Shown here: in pieces, positions 17,513 to 25,941 of the stretch
How the letters are laid out: each line of letters opens with the position of its first letter
How positions within the stretch are numbered: position 1 is the stretch's first letter
Assembly: GCF_002087235.1 (NCBI RefSeq)
Contig: NZ_MUIO01000003.1
Coordinates: forward strand, 1 to 34,028
Origin: Pseudomonas floridensis
GTDB lineage: Bacteria > Pseudomonadota > Gammaproteobacteria > Pseudomonadales > Pseudomonadaceae
Reading direction: 5' to 3'
Length of the DNA: 34,028 nucleotides
Notes under the pieces: model-generated
Told to the model about the DNA's origin: nothing
Database searches by the model: none
What the model saw: the letters and a program-made list of their open reading frames with translations, nothing else
Translations under genes and position numbers: made by a program

Positions 17513-17530
17513 TGTAAGCAAATGCTTACA
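17513..17530 (-). promoter_or_regulatory. GacA-binding upstream activating sequence
   Basis: TGTAAG-N6-CTTACA is a perfect match to the GacA box found upstream of rsmX, rsmY and rsmZ genes. It extends to a 10-bp palindrome (17511-17532). It lies 13 bases beyond the stop of the acyl-CoA dehydrogenase at 17544 and about 66 bases before the estimated RNA start. Confidence 0.87.
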
Positions 17531-17543
17531 CGCTGATGCTGTG

Positions 17544-19322
17544 TCAAAACTGATCCGCTTCCAGCAGGAACAGTGACTCGCTGCCTGCACGCACCGAGGC
17601 GTTCAACGAGTGGATACGTGGCAGCAGGCGCGCAAAATAGAAGCGCGCCGTGCCCAGCTTGCTGACGTAAAACGCTTCCTGCGCCTCTTTGCCGACGGCG
17701 GCCTTGGCCATCATCGCCCACATGTACGCGTAAGCGGTGTAGCCGAACAGGTGCAGATACTCGACCGAAGCCGCACCGATTTCATTGGGGTTGCTGCGCG
17801 AACGGTCCAGCACCCAGTTGGTCAGCTCGTCGAGCATGTCCAGTGCGGCTGCAAGCGGGCGGGTGAACTCGCCAAGCGAGCTGTCTGAGTCGGCGATGAA
17901 CTGACGCACTTCGTCCGAGAACAGTTGGTAGAACGCGCCGCCGGAACCGACGATCTTGCGACCGACCAGATCCAGCGCCTGGATGCCATTGGTGCCCTCG
18001 TAGATCTGAGTGATGCGCACGTCACGCACCAGTTGCTCCTGACCCCACTCGCGAATGTAGCCATGACCGCCAAATATCTGCTGGCCATGCACAGTGGTTT
18101 CCAGGCCGACGTCGCTGAGAAACGCCTTGGCAACGGGGGTCAGCAGCGCGACCAGATCATCGGCGCGCTTGCGATCGGTGTCGTTTTCGCTGAACTTGGC
18201 GATGTCCAGTTGCAGCGCGACGTAGCTGGAGAACGCACGCCCGCCTTCGTTGAACGCCTTCATGGTCAGCAGCATGCGACGCACGTCGGGGTGGACGATG
18301 ATCGGATCAGCGGCCTTGTCCTTGTTCTGCGCACCGGTCGGCGCACGACTTTGCAGGCGATCCAGCGCGTATTCGACAGCGTTCTGATAAGAACGAACGC
18401 CGGACGCCAGGCCCTGGATGCCAACGCCGAGGCGCTCGTAATTCATCATCGTGAACATGGCGGCCAGCCCCTTGTTGGGCTCGCCGATCAGATAGCCAAC
18501 GGCATCGTCGAAGTTCATCACGCAGGTAGCGGATGCCTGAATGCCCATTTTGTGTTCGATGGAGCCGCAGCTCACAGTGTTGCGCTCGCCGACACTGCCG
18601 TCGTCGCCCACCATGAACTTGGGCACCAGAAACAGTGAAATACCTTTCGGCCCTGGCGGTGCGTCCGGCAGCTTGGCCAGTACCAGATGAATGATGTTCT
18701 CGGTCAGATCGTGCTCACCGCCGGTGATGAAGATCTTGCTGCCGGTGATCTTGTACGAACCGTCCGTTTGCGGCTCGGCCTTGGTGCGGATGATGCCCAG
18801 GTCGGTGCCGGCATGGGCCTCAGTCAGGCACATCGAACCGCACCAGACGCCCGCATACATGTTCGGCAGGTACTTGGCCTTCAGTTCTTCCGTCGCGTGA
18901 GTATTGATCGAAACACATGCGCCGGAGGTCAGCATCGGGTACAGCCCGAATGCCAGGCTGGCGGAATTGAGCATTTCCTCGACCTGGGCCGAGACCACTT
19001 TAGGCATTCCCATGCCACCAAAATCAGGATTGCCGCCAACGCCGACCCAACCGCCTTCAGCATAGGTGCGATAGGCTTCAGGGAACCCGGCAGGCGTGGT
19101 CACGACGGTGTCTTTCCAGTGACAGCCTTCCTCGTCACCATTGCGGCTCAGTGGCGCGATGGTCTTGCTGGTGACTTTGCCTGCTTCTTCAAGAATGGCA
19201 TCGACTGTCTCGGCGTCGACTGTTTCAGCCAGCGCCGGCAATTGAGCCCAGAGTTTGGAAACCTCGAACACTTCATTGAGGACGAAGCGCATATCGCGCA
19301 GCGGCGCTTTGTAGTCAGCCAT
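17544..19322 (-). CDS. Acyl-CoA dehydrogenase, FadE type (distal copy)
   Basis: A 592-residue FAD-linked acyl-CoA dehydrogenase for the first step of fatty-acid beta-oxidation. It is longer than classical 380-residue enzymes and has the extra C-terminal domain of the Pseudomonas group starting [38 protein letters not shown] and YEGTNGIQALDLVGRK are family motifs. The start at 19322 has GAGG before it; an upstream in-frame Met adds only six residues with no ribosome site. It is a paralogue of the gene at 21081-22886. By synteny the pair resembles PA0508 and PA0506 of P. aeruginosa (FadE2 and FadE1, as I recall). Chain-length preference cannot be read here. Confidence 0.9.
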   Translation of the reverse strand: MADYKAPLRDMRFVLNEVFEVSKLWAQLPALAETVDAETVDAILEEAGKVTSKTIAPLSRNGDEEGCHWKDTVVTTPAGFPEAYRTYAEGGWVGVGGNPDFGGMGMPKVVSAQVEEMLNSASLAFGLYPMLTSGACVSINTHATEELKAKYLPNMYAGVWCGSMCLTEAHAGTDLGIIRTKAEPQTDGSYKITGSKIFITGGEHDLTENIIHLVLAKLPDAPPGPKGISLFLVPKFMVGDDGSVGERNTVSCGSIEHKMGIQASATCVMNFDDAVGYLIGEPNKGLAAMFTMMNYERLGVGIQGLASGVRSYQNAVEYALDRLQSRAPTGAQNKDKAADPIIVHPDVRRMLLTMKAFNEGGRAFSSYVALQLDIAKFSENDTDRKRADDLVALLTPVAKAFLSDVGLETTVHGQQIFGGHGYIREWGQEQLVRDVRITQIYEGTNGIQALDLVGRKIVGSGGAFYQLFSDEVRQFIADSDSSLGEFTRPLAAALDMLDELTNWVLDRSRSNPNEIGAASVEYLHLFGYTAYAYMWAMMAKAAVGKEAQEAFYVSKLGTARFYFARLLPRIHSLNASVRAGSESLFLLEADQF

Positions 19323-19447
19323 GGCAAACCTCGTGAACACGGAGCGAGAGACCTGTAAATACTGATCCTTCCCGGTCGGGGAAGTGAATCAGTCATCGAA
19401 AGTCACGAGTCTACCCGAACAACATTTCAGACACATAGGGTCGTGTC

Positions 19448-19463
19448 ATGACTATAAAGTCAT
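19448..19463. promoter_or_regulatory. Palindrome upstream of the distal acyl-CoA dehydrogenase
   Basis: ATGACT-ATAA-AGTCAT is a perfect inverted repeat with a four-base centre, about 126 bases before the gene starting at 19322 and 29 bases after the diguanylate cyclase stop. A second, imperfect hairpin lies at 19362-19392 in the leader. Either may be an operator or an RNA structure; neither matches the PsrA pattern. Confidence 0.35.
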
Positions 19464-19491
19464 AACAGGTCACCGGTCAGAATGGATGAAC

Positions 19492-20841
19492 TCAGGTCGC
19501 CGCTTCAGTGGTGCGCACGGCACCGCGCCGGGTTTGCTGCTGATGGGAGATGACACAATTGCGCCCCGCGCCCTTGGCCGCATAGAGCGCCTGGTCCGCG
19601 GCTTTCAGCACTTCTTCCGGCGTGCGGTGTTCCGGCTGACGTTCAGCGACCCCAATGCTGACGGTGACCGATACGCTGCCTGAATGCGCGCCGCTGCGCC
19701 GCTGCCGACCTTGCTGATCGTCTTGCGGACGGCTGTCCTTGTTGCGTAGCTGGATTTCATAGTTGGCAATGGATTCGCGAATGGCCTCCAGATGCGGCAG
19801 GCATTCATCGATGGTCTTGGCGGCAAATACGATGGCGAACTCTTCGCCGCCATAGCGATACGCCTTGCCGCCGCCATTGGTGATCTTCGACAGCTTGCTG
19901 GCCACCAGTCGCAGCACCTGATCGCCCACGTCATGGCCGTGGGTGTCATTGAATTTCTTGAAGTGGTCGACGTCGCTCATCGCCAGCACGTAATTGCGCC
20001 CCAGACGCTGCATACGTTCATTGAGCGCCCGACGCCCGGGAAGGCCGGTCAGCTCATCACGGAAGGCCATTTGATAGGCCTCATGCGCAACCGCGGCGGC
20101 AATCATCAGCATCACCTGGCTGCACAGAATATTCAGCGTGAACGGCAGGATGAAGGTCTTGGGCAACGCCCAGAACAGCCCGAGCAGCCCGACGATCTGC
20201 GCGGCGTGCAGCGGCCTGGGTTTTTCCAGATACTGCCAGATCAGTACCGCGAACGAGATCAGGAACATGGCGTACGACAGCTGGATGAGGCTCATCCACG
20301 CGCCGTGCAGTGCGGGCCAGCGAATGTCGGCAAGCCAGGCCTGCAGCTCGACCGGATAACTCTGCTCAAGACCCAACGCCACGCTGCTGACCGCCAGGAG
20401 CACGGCCAGTCGCGCAATCAGATCCTGAAACAAATGCGTGCGCTCCTCCCACGCGGCATACAGCCCGTAGAGCACCGGCAGCAGCAGGCAAACCAGATGA
20501 AAGATCACTGCGGCGTCTTCGCGTACCTTGCCGAAGTCGCGGTAATAGTCGGTCTGGGTATCGAGCAGGTAGTAGGCGATGTACACCGTGATCATCAGAA
20601 ACAGCTCGCGCTGGCGCCGATAAACACCGCAGTAGGCACCGCCCAACAGCAGCACCAGCGTGGGCAGCACGTTAAACAGCGAGGTGAAGAACACATTCAG
20701 GTCTTTGACATACGCAGCCGCCAGCCCCGCCACCAGCAATGCCAGTGACGGCAGGAAATGACTCAGTCTTGCAGCGGATGCACGTAACAAAAGGGCCTGT
20801 CTCCTACCCGACATTCGAGTAACCACCCGAATCAATGGCAT
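19492..20841 (-). CDS. Membrane-anchored diguanylate cyclase (GGDEF)
   Basis: The 449-residue protein has about seven or eight transmembrane segments in residues 30-260 and a C-terminal GGDEF domain. The active-site signature is GGEEF (about residues 328-332, in YRYGGEEFAIVF), preceded by MSDVDHFKKFNDTHGHDVGD and followed by ALYAAKGAGRN, so synthesis of c-di-GMP from GTP is expected. The inhibitory RxxD site just before GGEEF is absent. A loop of about 25 polar residues (RNKDSRPQDDQQGRQRRS region) is inserted late in the domain. The start at 20841 has AAGG upstream; 20868 is an in-frame alternative. The gene lies between the two acyl-CoA dehydrogenase genes, all on the minus strand, with gaps of about 170-240 bases. 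Confidence 0.88.
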   Translation of the reverse strand: MPLIRVVTRMSGRRQALLLRASAARLSHFLPSLALLVAGLAAAYVKDLNVFFTSLFNVLPTLVLLLGGAYCGVYRRQRELFLMITVYIAYYLLDTQTDYYRDFGKVREDAAVIFHLVCLLLPVLYGLYAAWEERTHLFQDLIARLAVLLAVSSVALGLEQSYPVELQAWLADIRWPALHGAWMSLIQLSYAMFLISFAVLIWQYLEKPRPLHAAQIVGLLGLFWALPKTFILPFTLNILCSQVMLMIAAAVAHEAYQMAFRDELTGLPGRRALNERMQRLGRNYVLAMSDVDHFKKFNDTHGHDVGDQVLRLVASKLSKITNGGGKAYRYGGEEFAIVFAAKTIDECLPHLEAIRESIANYEIQLRNKDSRPQDDQQGRQRRSGAHSGSVSVTVSIGVAERQPEHRTPEEVLKAADQALYAAKGAGRNCVISHQQQTRRGAVRTTEAAT

Positions 20842-21030
20842 TGTGCCTTCATCCTGAAAACAATGCATTCAGCAGGATTGATCAGTGACTGCTTCTGTAA
20901 CGGCAGGAGCATGAAAAGGTTTATTAAATGATGGTGAATAGCCATACGAACTGACTGTCCAAGCGACCGGGCGGCGCTCCGTTCGCTCAAGCAGACTGAT
21001 CATCACGGGCCTCACCAGGAAGCAGAAACG

Positions 21031-21060
21031 AAAAAGCCGCCTGATCAATGATCAGGCGGC
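21031..21060 (-). terminator. Terminator after the proximal acyl-CoA dehydrogenase
   Basis: A perfect 12-bp stem, GCCGCCTGATCA paired with TGATCAGGCGGC, is followed on the minus strand by TTTTT. It lies 21 bases beyond the stop at 21081 and should separate this gene from the diguanylate cyclase. The remaining bases 20842-21030 show no gene. Confidence 0.9.
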
Positions 21061-21080
21061 CTGGATGACTCGGACCGGAC

Positions 21081-22886
21081 TCAGTAAGCCAGGCCGAAAT
21101 CCTCTTCCTTCATTTCCATCAGGTTGCCAGCACCGGACAGAATGGCGGCAACGTGCGTACGGGTACGCGGCAGGATGCGCTGGAAGTAGAAACGCGCCGT
21201 CTGGATCTTGGCGCGGTAGAACGCCTCGTCCGACGTACCGGCAGCCAGTTTCTCGGCAGCCAGACGCGCCATGTCTGCCCAGAAGTAGGCCAGGCAGGCA
21301 TAACCCGAATACATCACGTAATCCACCGAGGCGGCACCGACTTCTTCGCGGTCTTTCATGGCAGCCATACCGACCTTCATGGTCAGCTCGCCCCATTCCT
21401 TGTTCAGTGCAGCCAGCGGCGTGACGAATTCCTGCACGGCTTCGTTGCCTTCGTTGTGCTGACAGAACTTGTGCACGATCTTGGTGAAACCCTTGAGCGC
21501 TTCGCCCTGGGTCATCAGGACCTTGCGGCCCAGCAGGTCGAGTGCCTGAATGCCGGTGGTGCCTTCGTACAGCATGGAAATACGGCTGTCGCGTACGTTT
21601 TGCTCCATGCCCCACTCGGCGATGAAGCCGTGGCCACCGTAGATCTGAACGCCGTGGTTGGCGGCTTCAAAACCGACTTCGGTCATGAACGCCTTGGCGA
21701 TCGGCGTCATGAACGCCAGCAGCGCGTCGGCGGCCTTCTTCTGATCGGCGTCTTCGCTGTATTTGACGATGTCGACCTGCTTGGCAGTGAAGTACACCAT
21801 GGCGCGCGTGCCTTCGGCGAAGGCCTTCATGGTCAGCAGCATGCGACGCACGTCTGGATGGACGATGATCGGGTCAGCCGCCTTTTCCGGCGCCTTGGGG
21901 CCGGTCAGCGAACGCATCTGCAGACGCTCGCGAGCGTATTTCAGACCGCCCTGGAACGCGATTTCAGCGTGCGCCAGACCTTGCAGCGCAGTGCCTAGAC
22001 GCGCAGTGTTCATAAAGGTGAACATGCAGTTCAGGCCTTTGTTCGCCGGGCCGATCAGGTAACCGGTCGCGCCGTCGAAGTTCATCACGCAGGTCGCGTT
22101 ACCGTGGATGCCCATCTTGTGTTCGATGGAGCCACAAGTTACTGCGTTGCGCTCACCGACGCCACCATCGGCGGCCGACAGGAACTTGGGCACGATGAAC
22201 AGCGAAATGCCTTTGGTGCCCGCCGGAGCGTCCGGCAGACGCGCCAGCACGATGTGGACGATGTTATCGGCCATGTCGTGCTCGCCAGCGGAAATGAAGA
22301 TCTTGGTGCCGGACACCTTGTAGGTGCCGTCAGCCTGAGGTTCGGCCTTGGTACGCAGCATGCCCAGGTCGGTACCGCAATGTGGCTCGGTCAGGCACAT
22401 GGTGCCGGTCCATTCGCCGGACACCAGGCGGGTCAGGTAAGCCTCTTGCTGCTCGGGCGTACCGTGCTCGGAAATGGTGTTCATCGCGCCGTGCGACAGG
22501 CCAGGGTACATGCCCCACGACCAGTTCGCCTCGCCGACCATTTCGCTGATCGCAAGGCCCAGCGACTCAGGCAGACCTTGACCACCATGCTCGACGTCGT
22601 GCGCCAGACTCGGCCAGCCGCCTTCGACGAATTGCTGGTACGCCTGTTTGAAACCGGTCGGCGTCTTCACGCCCGACTCGCTCCAGGTACAGCCTTCGGT
22701 ATCGCCCACACGGTTCAGCGGGGCCAGCACTTGTTCACAGAACTTGGCGCCCTCCTCGAGAATAGCGTCGACCATATCGGGAGTTGCATCCTGGCAGGCG
22801 GGCAGACTCTGATAGTGCGCTTCGTAACCGAGCAGCTCATCACGAACGAAACGAATATCACGCAAGGGGGCCTTGTAATCAGGCAT
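21081..22886 (-). CDS. Acyl-CoA dehydrogenase, FadE type (proximal copy, PsrA-box promoter)
   Basis: A 601-residue FAD-linked acyl-CoA dehydrogenase catalysing formation of trans-2-enoyl-CoA. It begins [10 protein letters not shown] and carries [29 protein letters not shown] and [16 protein letters not shown], with the extra C-terminal domain of this long subfamily. The start at 22886 has AGAGG upstream; the open frame extends 43 codons further without coding character and through the promoter. It matches the position of PA0506 (fadE1) near bioD in P. aeruginosa, a gene reported to be under PsrA control, and it has its own strong promoter and terminator here. The paralogue lies about 1.8 kb beyond its end. 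Confidence 0.9.
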   Translation of the reverse strand: MPDYKAPLRDIRFVRDELLGYEAHYQSLPACQDATPDMVDAILEEGAKFCEQVLAPLNRVGDTEGCTWSESGVKTPTGFKQAYQQFVEGGWPSLAHDVEHGGQGLPESLGLAISEMVGEANWSWGMYPGLSHGAMNTISEHGTPEQQEAYLTRLVSGEWTGTMCLTEPHCGTDLGMLRTKAEPQADGTYKVSGTKIFISAGEHDMADNIVHIVLARLPDAPAGTKGISLFIVPKFLSAADGGVGERNAVTCGSIEHKMGIHGNATCVMNFDGATGYLIGPANKGLNCMFTFMNTARLGTALQGLAHAEIAFQGGLKYARERLQMRSLTGPKAPEKAADPIIVHPDVRRMLLTMKAFAEGTRAMVYFTAKQVDIVKYSEDADQKKAADALLAFMTPIAKAFMTEVGFEAANHGVQIYGGHGFIAEWGMEQNVRDSRISMLYEGTTGIQALDLLGRKVLMTQGEALKGFTKIVHKFCQHNEGNEAVQEFVTPLAALNKEWGELTMKVGMAAMKDREEVGAASVDYVMYSGYACLAYFWADMARLAAEKLAAGTSDEAFYRAKIQTARFYFQRILPRTRTHVAAILSGAGNLMEMKEEDFGLAY

Positions 22887-22981
22887 AGCGATAAACCTCT
22901 GCTGATGAATCCTGGAACGAATGACCGGGCGGTGGCTGAGAGCAGGCTCCCAGAACCAGACAATCTCGTATGCCTTACGGT

Positions 22982-23025
22982 CAAACAGGTGTTTGAAACA
23001 TACGTTTACGCCCAAACCTTGTCAA
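22982..23025 (-). promoter_or_regulatory. Promoter with overlapping PsrA-type boxes
   Basis: On the minus strand TTGACA (23020-23025) and TATGTT (22997-23002) are 17 bases apart, a near-ideal sigma-70 promoter. Two PsrA-like boxes cover the -10 and start region: CAAAC-AGGT-GTTTG at 22982-22995, a full match to the C/GAAAC-N2-4-GTTTG/C consensus, and GAAAC-ATAC-GTTTA at 22995-23008, one base off. Repression relieved by long-chain acyl ligand is the expected mode. Confidence 0.8.
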
Positions 23026-23171
23026 TAGCGGCACGTGCACCATTCGTCCACGGTGCCTTGCAAACTGTACGGGCAAAGTGAGGCGGTATCAGGCGAGCGA
23101 TAGCTGGAGTCTAGTCGAGGGACGACAGGTTGCGATGGTGATACAGGACGGTGATACGAAGTGATTCAGAA

Positions 23172-23226
23172 AATGACGCCGTGCACAGAGGGCACGGCGT
23201 GGACGGAGCCGGACGCAGGCGTCCGG
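23172..23226 (-). terminator. Hairpins after the rod-like small gene
   Basis: Two stems follow the stop at 23232: CCGGACG/CGTCCGG (23209-23226) and the 9-bp ACGCCGTGC/GCACGGCGT (23176-23200). The second is followed on the minus strand by CATTTTC, making it a reasonable intrinsic terminator. Confidence 0.6.
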
Positions 23227-23231
23227 GTCAC

Positions 23232-23528
23232 TCAGGCGTAGGTGTCGATCAGCGTGCCAAGGGCTTCGTCGCTGGCTTTCTGTGCCGCGATGCCGGCTTC
23301 GATCTGAAACTTGCCCGCTTCCATTTCGACGATGTTGGCTGGCAGGTCGGAACGCTGGCTGCGGTCAACCGAGCGCAGGTTCTCGAGCTGAAAGTCCGAA
23401 GACTGGCTTCTGCCCGACACTTCGACGTTGGTACTGGCGATTTGCGTGGCCGCCTGATCGACACGACTCTGCCCGACCTGCATAGCGCTCAGGCCTGGAT
23501 AGAGGGTGTTGTTCATGGTGATTTGCAT
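23232..23528 (-). CDS. Small flagellar-rod-like / putative motility protein
   Basis: This 98-residue protein has no signal peptide. Its N-terminus LSAMQVGQSRVDQAATQIASTNV resembles the first helix of flagellar rod and hook proteins (FlgB/FlgC/FlgG, where a similar A-x2-IAN-x-NT pattern occurs). Its C-terminal VEMEAGKFQIEAGIAAQKASDEAL-GTLIDTYA recalls their last helix (N-M-x-A-x3-Y-x-A-N ... L). The globular part between is missing, so only the two coiled-coil ends are kept. ATG at 23528 is chosen because GAGGAT lies nine bases upstream. It is monocistronic, between bioD and the acyl-CoA dehydrogenase. PA0505 may be the positional equivalent. Function is unknown. Confidence 0.7.
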   Translation of the reverse strand: MQITMNNTLYPGLSAMQVGQSRVDQAATQIASTNVEVSGRSQSSDFQLENLRSVDRSQRSDLPANIVEMEAGKFQIEAGIAAQKASDEALGTLIDTYA

Positions 23529-23636
23529 AAGCCGATCCTCGGTTCAAATAACGAACAAGTGCCATTGAACCAGCAAATGCCCGGAAGCGCTCGACAAATA
23601 GACTAATGGCACTAGGCCTGTTAATAGCCTGCGTCT

Positions 23637-23661
23637 TGAAAACGGCAAAAGGCCCTTGCCG
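23637..23661 (-). terminator. Terminator of the bio operon
   Basis: Read on the minus strand, CGGCAA pairs with TTGCCG around a GC-rich loop, followed by TTTTC. It lies 19 bases after the bioD stop. Confidence 0.75.
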
Positions 23662-23679
23662 CTCAGGCAGATAGTTGCG

Positions 23680-24363
23680 CTAGCCGTCGAGCAGCTCCAG
23701 ATGCAGACATTGCGCCACATTTTCGGCGTTTGGGTTCTTGAGGCGTGGCACGCGCCCCAGACACGGCGCGGGCAGGCGTTCGGCCAGAGTGGCGAGATTC
23801 TCTTCAAGCCGCGAGGTCTTGCTGTCGGTCACGTTAGCGACCCAGCCCGCCAGTTGCAGACCGTCTCGAGCGATGGCTTCAGCCGTCAACAGCGCGTGAT
23901 TGATGCAGCCCAGCCGCACGCCCACCACCAGAATCACCGGTAATCCCAGCGCAATGGCCAGGTCGGACAGATTGCTCTGGTCGGCCAGCGGAACCCGCCA
24001 GCCGCCCGCGCCTTCGATCAGGGTGAAGTCCGCCCGCTTGTTCAAAATGTGCTGCATCGGCTGCAACAGAGAACGAACGGTCAGCGCCACGCCCGCTTCC
24101 CGGGCCGCAAGATGGGGCGCGATCGCCGGTTCGAACGCTATCGGATTGACTTCGTCGTAGCCCAGTTCGATAGAGCATTCGGCCTGCAGCGCCAGTGCAT
24201 CCGGGTTGCGCAGCCCGTGCGGCGTCACTGCACAGCCGGATGCGACGGGTTTGCCTGCCGCAGTGCTCAGTCCGATCGCGCGGGCCGCGTGCAGCAAGCC
24301 TGCCGCAACGGTGGTCTTGCCTGCATCGGTATCGGTTCCAGTGATGAAATACGCAACGCTCAT
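23680..24363 (-). CDS. bioD: Dethiobiotin synthetase
   Basis: BioD closes the ureido ring of dethiobiotin from 7,8-diaminopelargonate, CO2 and ATP in the cytoplasm. The P-loop variant GTDTDAGKTTV occupies residues 8-18, followed by the KPVASG segment and the FEPAIAPHLAA substrate loop; IEGAGGWRVP is the second conserved motif. At 227 residues it has the usual length. It starts 32 bases after bioC and is the last gene of bioB-F-H-C-D. Note that bioA is not in the window. Confidence 0.95.
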   Translation of the reverse strand: MSVAYFITGTDTDAGKTTVAAGLLHAARAIGLSTAAGKPVASGCAVTPHGLRNPDALALQAECSIELGYDEVNPIAFEPAIAPHLAAREAGVALTVRSLLQPMQHILNKRADFTLIEGAGGWRVPLADQSNLSDLAIALGLPVILVVGVRLGCINHALLTAEAIARDGLQLAGWVANVTDSKTSRLEENLATLAERLPAPCLGRVPRLKNPNAENVAQCLHLELLDG

Positions 24364-24395
24364 CTCGGCGGTCGTCCCTTTTGAAGTGAACCCGA

Positions 24396-25205
24396 TCAGG
24401 GTTTTTCGAGTACCGCGTAGACCACCTGGTAAGTGGCGGGCAGCCCAGCGTCCTGACGAAAGTGCTCGTACGCCCGGACCAAGCCTAGAATCCGTTCGCG
24501 TCCCGTCAAGCCACCGGGCCGCCCGGGATTGAGGTTGTGCGCGCCCAGTGCTTTCAGTTCATGGGTCAGACTGCGCACATCCGGGTAATGCAGCACGTGC
24601 GGGCATACCTCAAGGCGGCTGACCCGCAGGCCGCTTGCCGCGCACAACTGGCGATAGTCGTCCTCATGCCGGAAACGGTTGACGTGCACGCGGCCATCAA
24701 CGGTCCTCCAACTGTCGCGCAACTCATACAGCGTGCCGGTGCACAAGCTGGCAAACGCAAACACCCCGCCCGGTTTCAATACCCGAAAGGCCTCATCGAG
24801 CACGGCCTTGAAGTCTGCACACCATTGCACGGCGAGACTGGAAAAAATCAGCTCGCAGGCTTGATCGGCCAACGGCATGTGCTCGGCATCGCCAGCCACG
24901 AAGTGATGCGCACCGCCCAAAGGCTGTGCATGACGCAACATGCCTTCAGCGATGTCCAGCGCGATGCCGTCGCTGTCGGCAAACGTCTGCGCCAGCACGC
25001 GGCTGAAATACCCCGTACCGCTGCCCAGATCGAGCCAGCGAGCTGGGCTGAGTCCGGCAGGCAGGCAGGACATCAACGTGTGCCCGACGGTGCGCTGTAA
25101 TTCGGCGACGCTGTCGTAGCTGCCCGCCGCACGTGAAAAAGACGCGGCAACCTGGCGCTTGTCAGGCAGGCCCGGCGACAGCACCCCATGGGAAAGGTCA
25201 GTCAT
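24396..25205 (-). CDS. bioC: Malonyl-[acyl-carrier protein] O-methyltransferase
   Basis: BioC methylates malonyl-ACP so that the fatty-acid enzymes can build pimeloyl-ACP methyl ester. The SAM motif [11 protein letters not shown], followed by [11 protein letters not shown] and FSSLAVQWC, is characteristic. ATG at 25205 gives 269 residues and overlaps the bioH stop by eight bases (ATGACTGA), the same arrangement as at the bioF-bioH junction. An in-frame Met at 25229 is the alternative but lies further inside bioH. Confidence 0.93.
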   Translation of the reverse strand: MTDLSHGVLSPGLPDKRQVAASFSRAAGSYDSVAELQRTVGHTLMSCLPAGLSPARWLDLGSGTGYFSRVLAQTFADSDGIALDIAEGMLRHAQPLGGAHHFVAGDAEHMPLADQACELIFSSLAVQWCADFKAVLDEAFRVLKPGGVFAFASLCTGTLYELRDSWRTVDGRVHVNRFRHEDDYRQLCAASGLRVSRLEVCPHVLHYPDVRSLTHELKALGAHNLNPGRPGGLTGRERILGLVRAYEHFRQDAGLPATYQVVYAVLEKP

Positions 25206-25941
25206 GTTGCGGCCCATGTTCTGATTCATGAAGAAAAGCCTGGATCGCCGCCGCCACACCGTGAGGGTTTTCCAGGAGAAAGGCGTGACTGGCCTGCTCG
25301 ATCACGCCGACTTCGACGTCCGGCAGCAGGTCCAGTAGATCGCTCGCGGCTTCGGCCGGAACGAACGCATCGAGCCCGGCGAACAGGTGCAACTGCGGCC
25401 CGCGATAGGTCTGTAGCGCGCTGCGGGTGTCGAGTTGTTGAAGGATTTTCAGGCCATCGACCAGCGCGGTCGCCGACGTGTGCGGCGCGCCCGCCTTGAG
25501 CAGGCGCGCCAGGCCGCGAGAATCTTCCGCGCCTTGCGTGCACAACAGGCTGAAACGCTTGAGAGTCGCGTCGGGCTCAACGGCACAACCGGCCAGAAAG
25601 GCATCGAAATCCTGCACAGGCATTGCGTGAGGCCAGGCGCCCTGCGTGACGAAGCAGGCGTTGCTGGCCAGCGTGAACAAGCCGCAACAGCGTTCGCCGC
25701 GACGCGCGGCCAGTTCGGCGGCGAGCATGCCGCCCAGCGACCAGCCACCCAGCCAGGCGTCGTCCGGCACATTGGCGTCCAGTTCGTCGAGCCAGTCCGC
25801 GAGGTCGCTGCTGTCAATGTCCGGCAACGGCTCGACTTCGACGCGCAAATGCTCATCCAGTCCGCGCAGCGCAGCCGCCAGCGGTTCGAGTGGCGAAACA
25901 CCCAGGCCCCAGCCTGGCAGCAGGATCAAACGGTCACGCAT
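25198..25941 (-). CDS. bioH: Pimeloyl-ACP methyl ester carboxylesterase
   Basis: BioH removes the methyl group of pimeloyl-ACP methyl ester to end BioC-dependent pimelate synthesis. It is an alpha/beta hydrolase of 247 residues. The nucleophile elbow is G66-W-S68-L-G70, with the acid in GLDAFVP and the histidine in [12 protein letters not shown] at 25941 overlaps the bioF stop by eight bases (ATGCGTGA) and begins right at the first strand [13 protein letters not shown] longer start seven codons upstream is less likely. Confidence 0.92.
   Translation of the reverse strand: MRDRLILLPGWGLGVSPLEPLAAALRGLDEHLRVEVEPLPDIDSSDLADWLDELDANVPDDAWLGGWSLGGMLAAELAARRGERCCGLFTLASNACFVTQGAWPHAMPVQDFDAFLAGCAVEPDATLKRFSLLCTQGAEDSRGLARLLKAGAPHTSATALVDGLKILQQLDTRSALQTYRGPQLHLFAGLDAFVPAEAASDLLDLLPDVEVGVIEQASHAFLLENPHGVAAAIQAFLHESEHGPQHD

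Noticed and set aside
22104..23081. 325-codon open frame opposite the proximal acyl-CoA dehydrogenase
   Set aside because: It is antisense to a clear gene and runs through its promoter and PsrA boxes without coding character.
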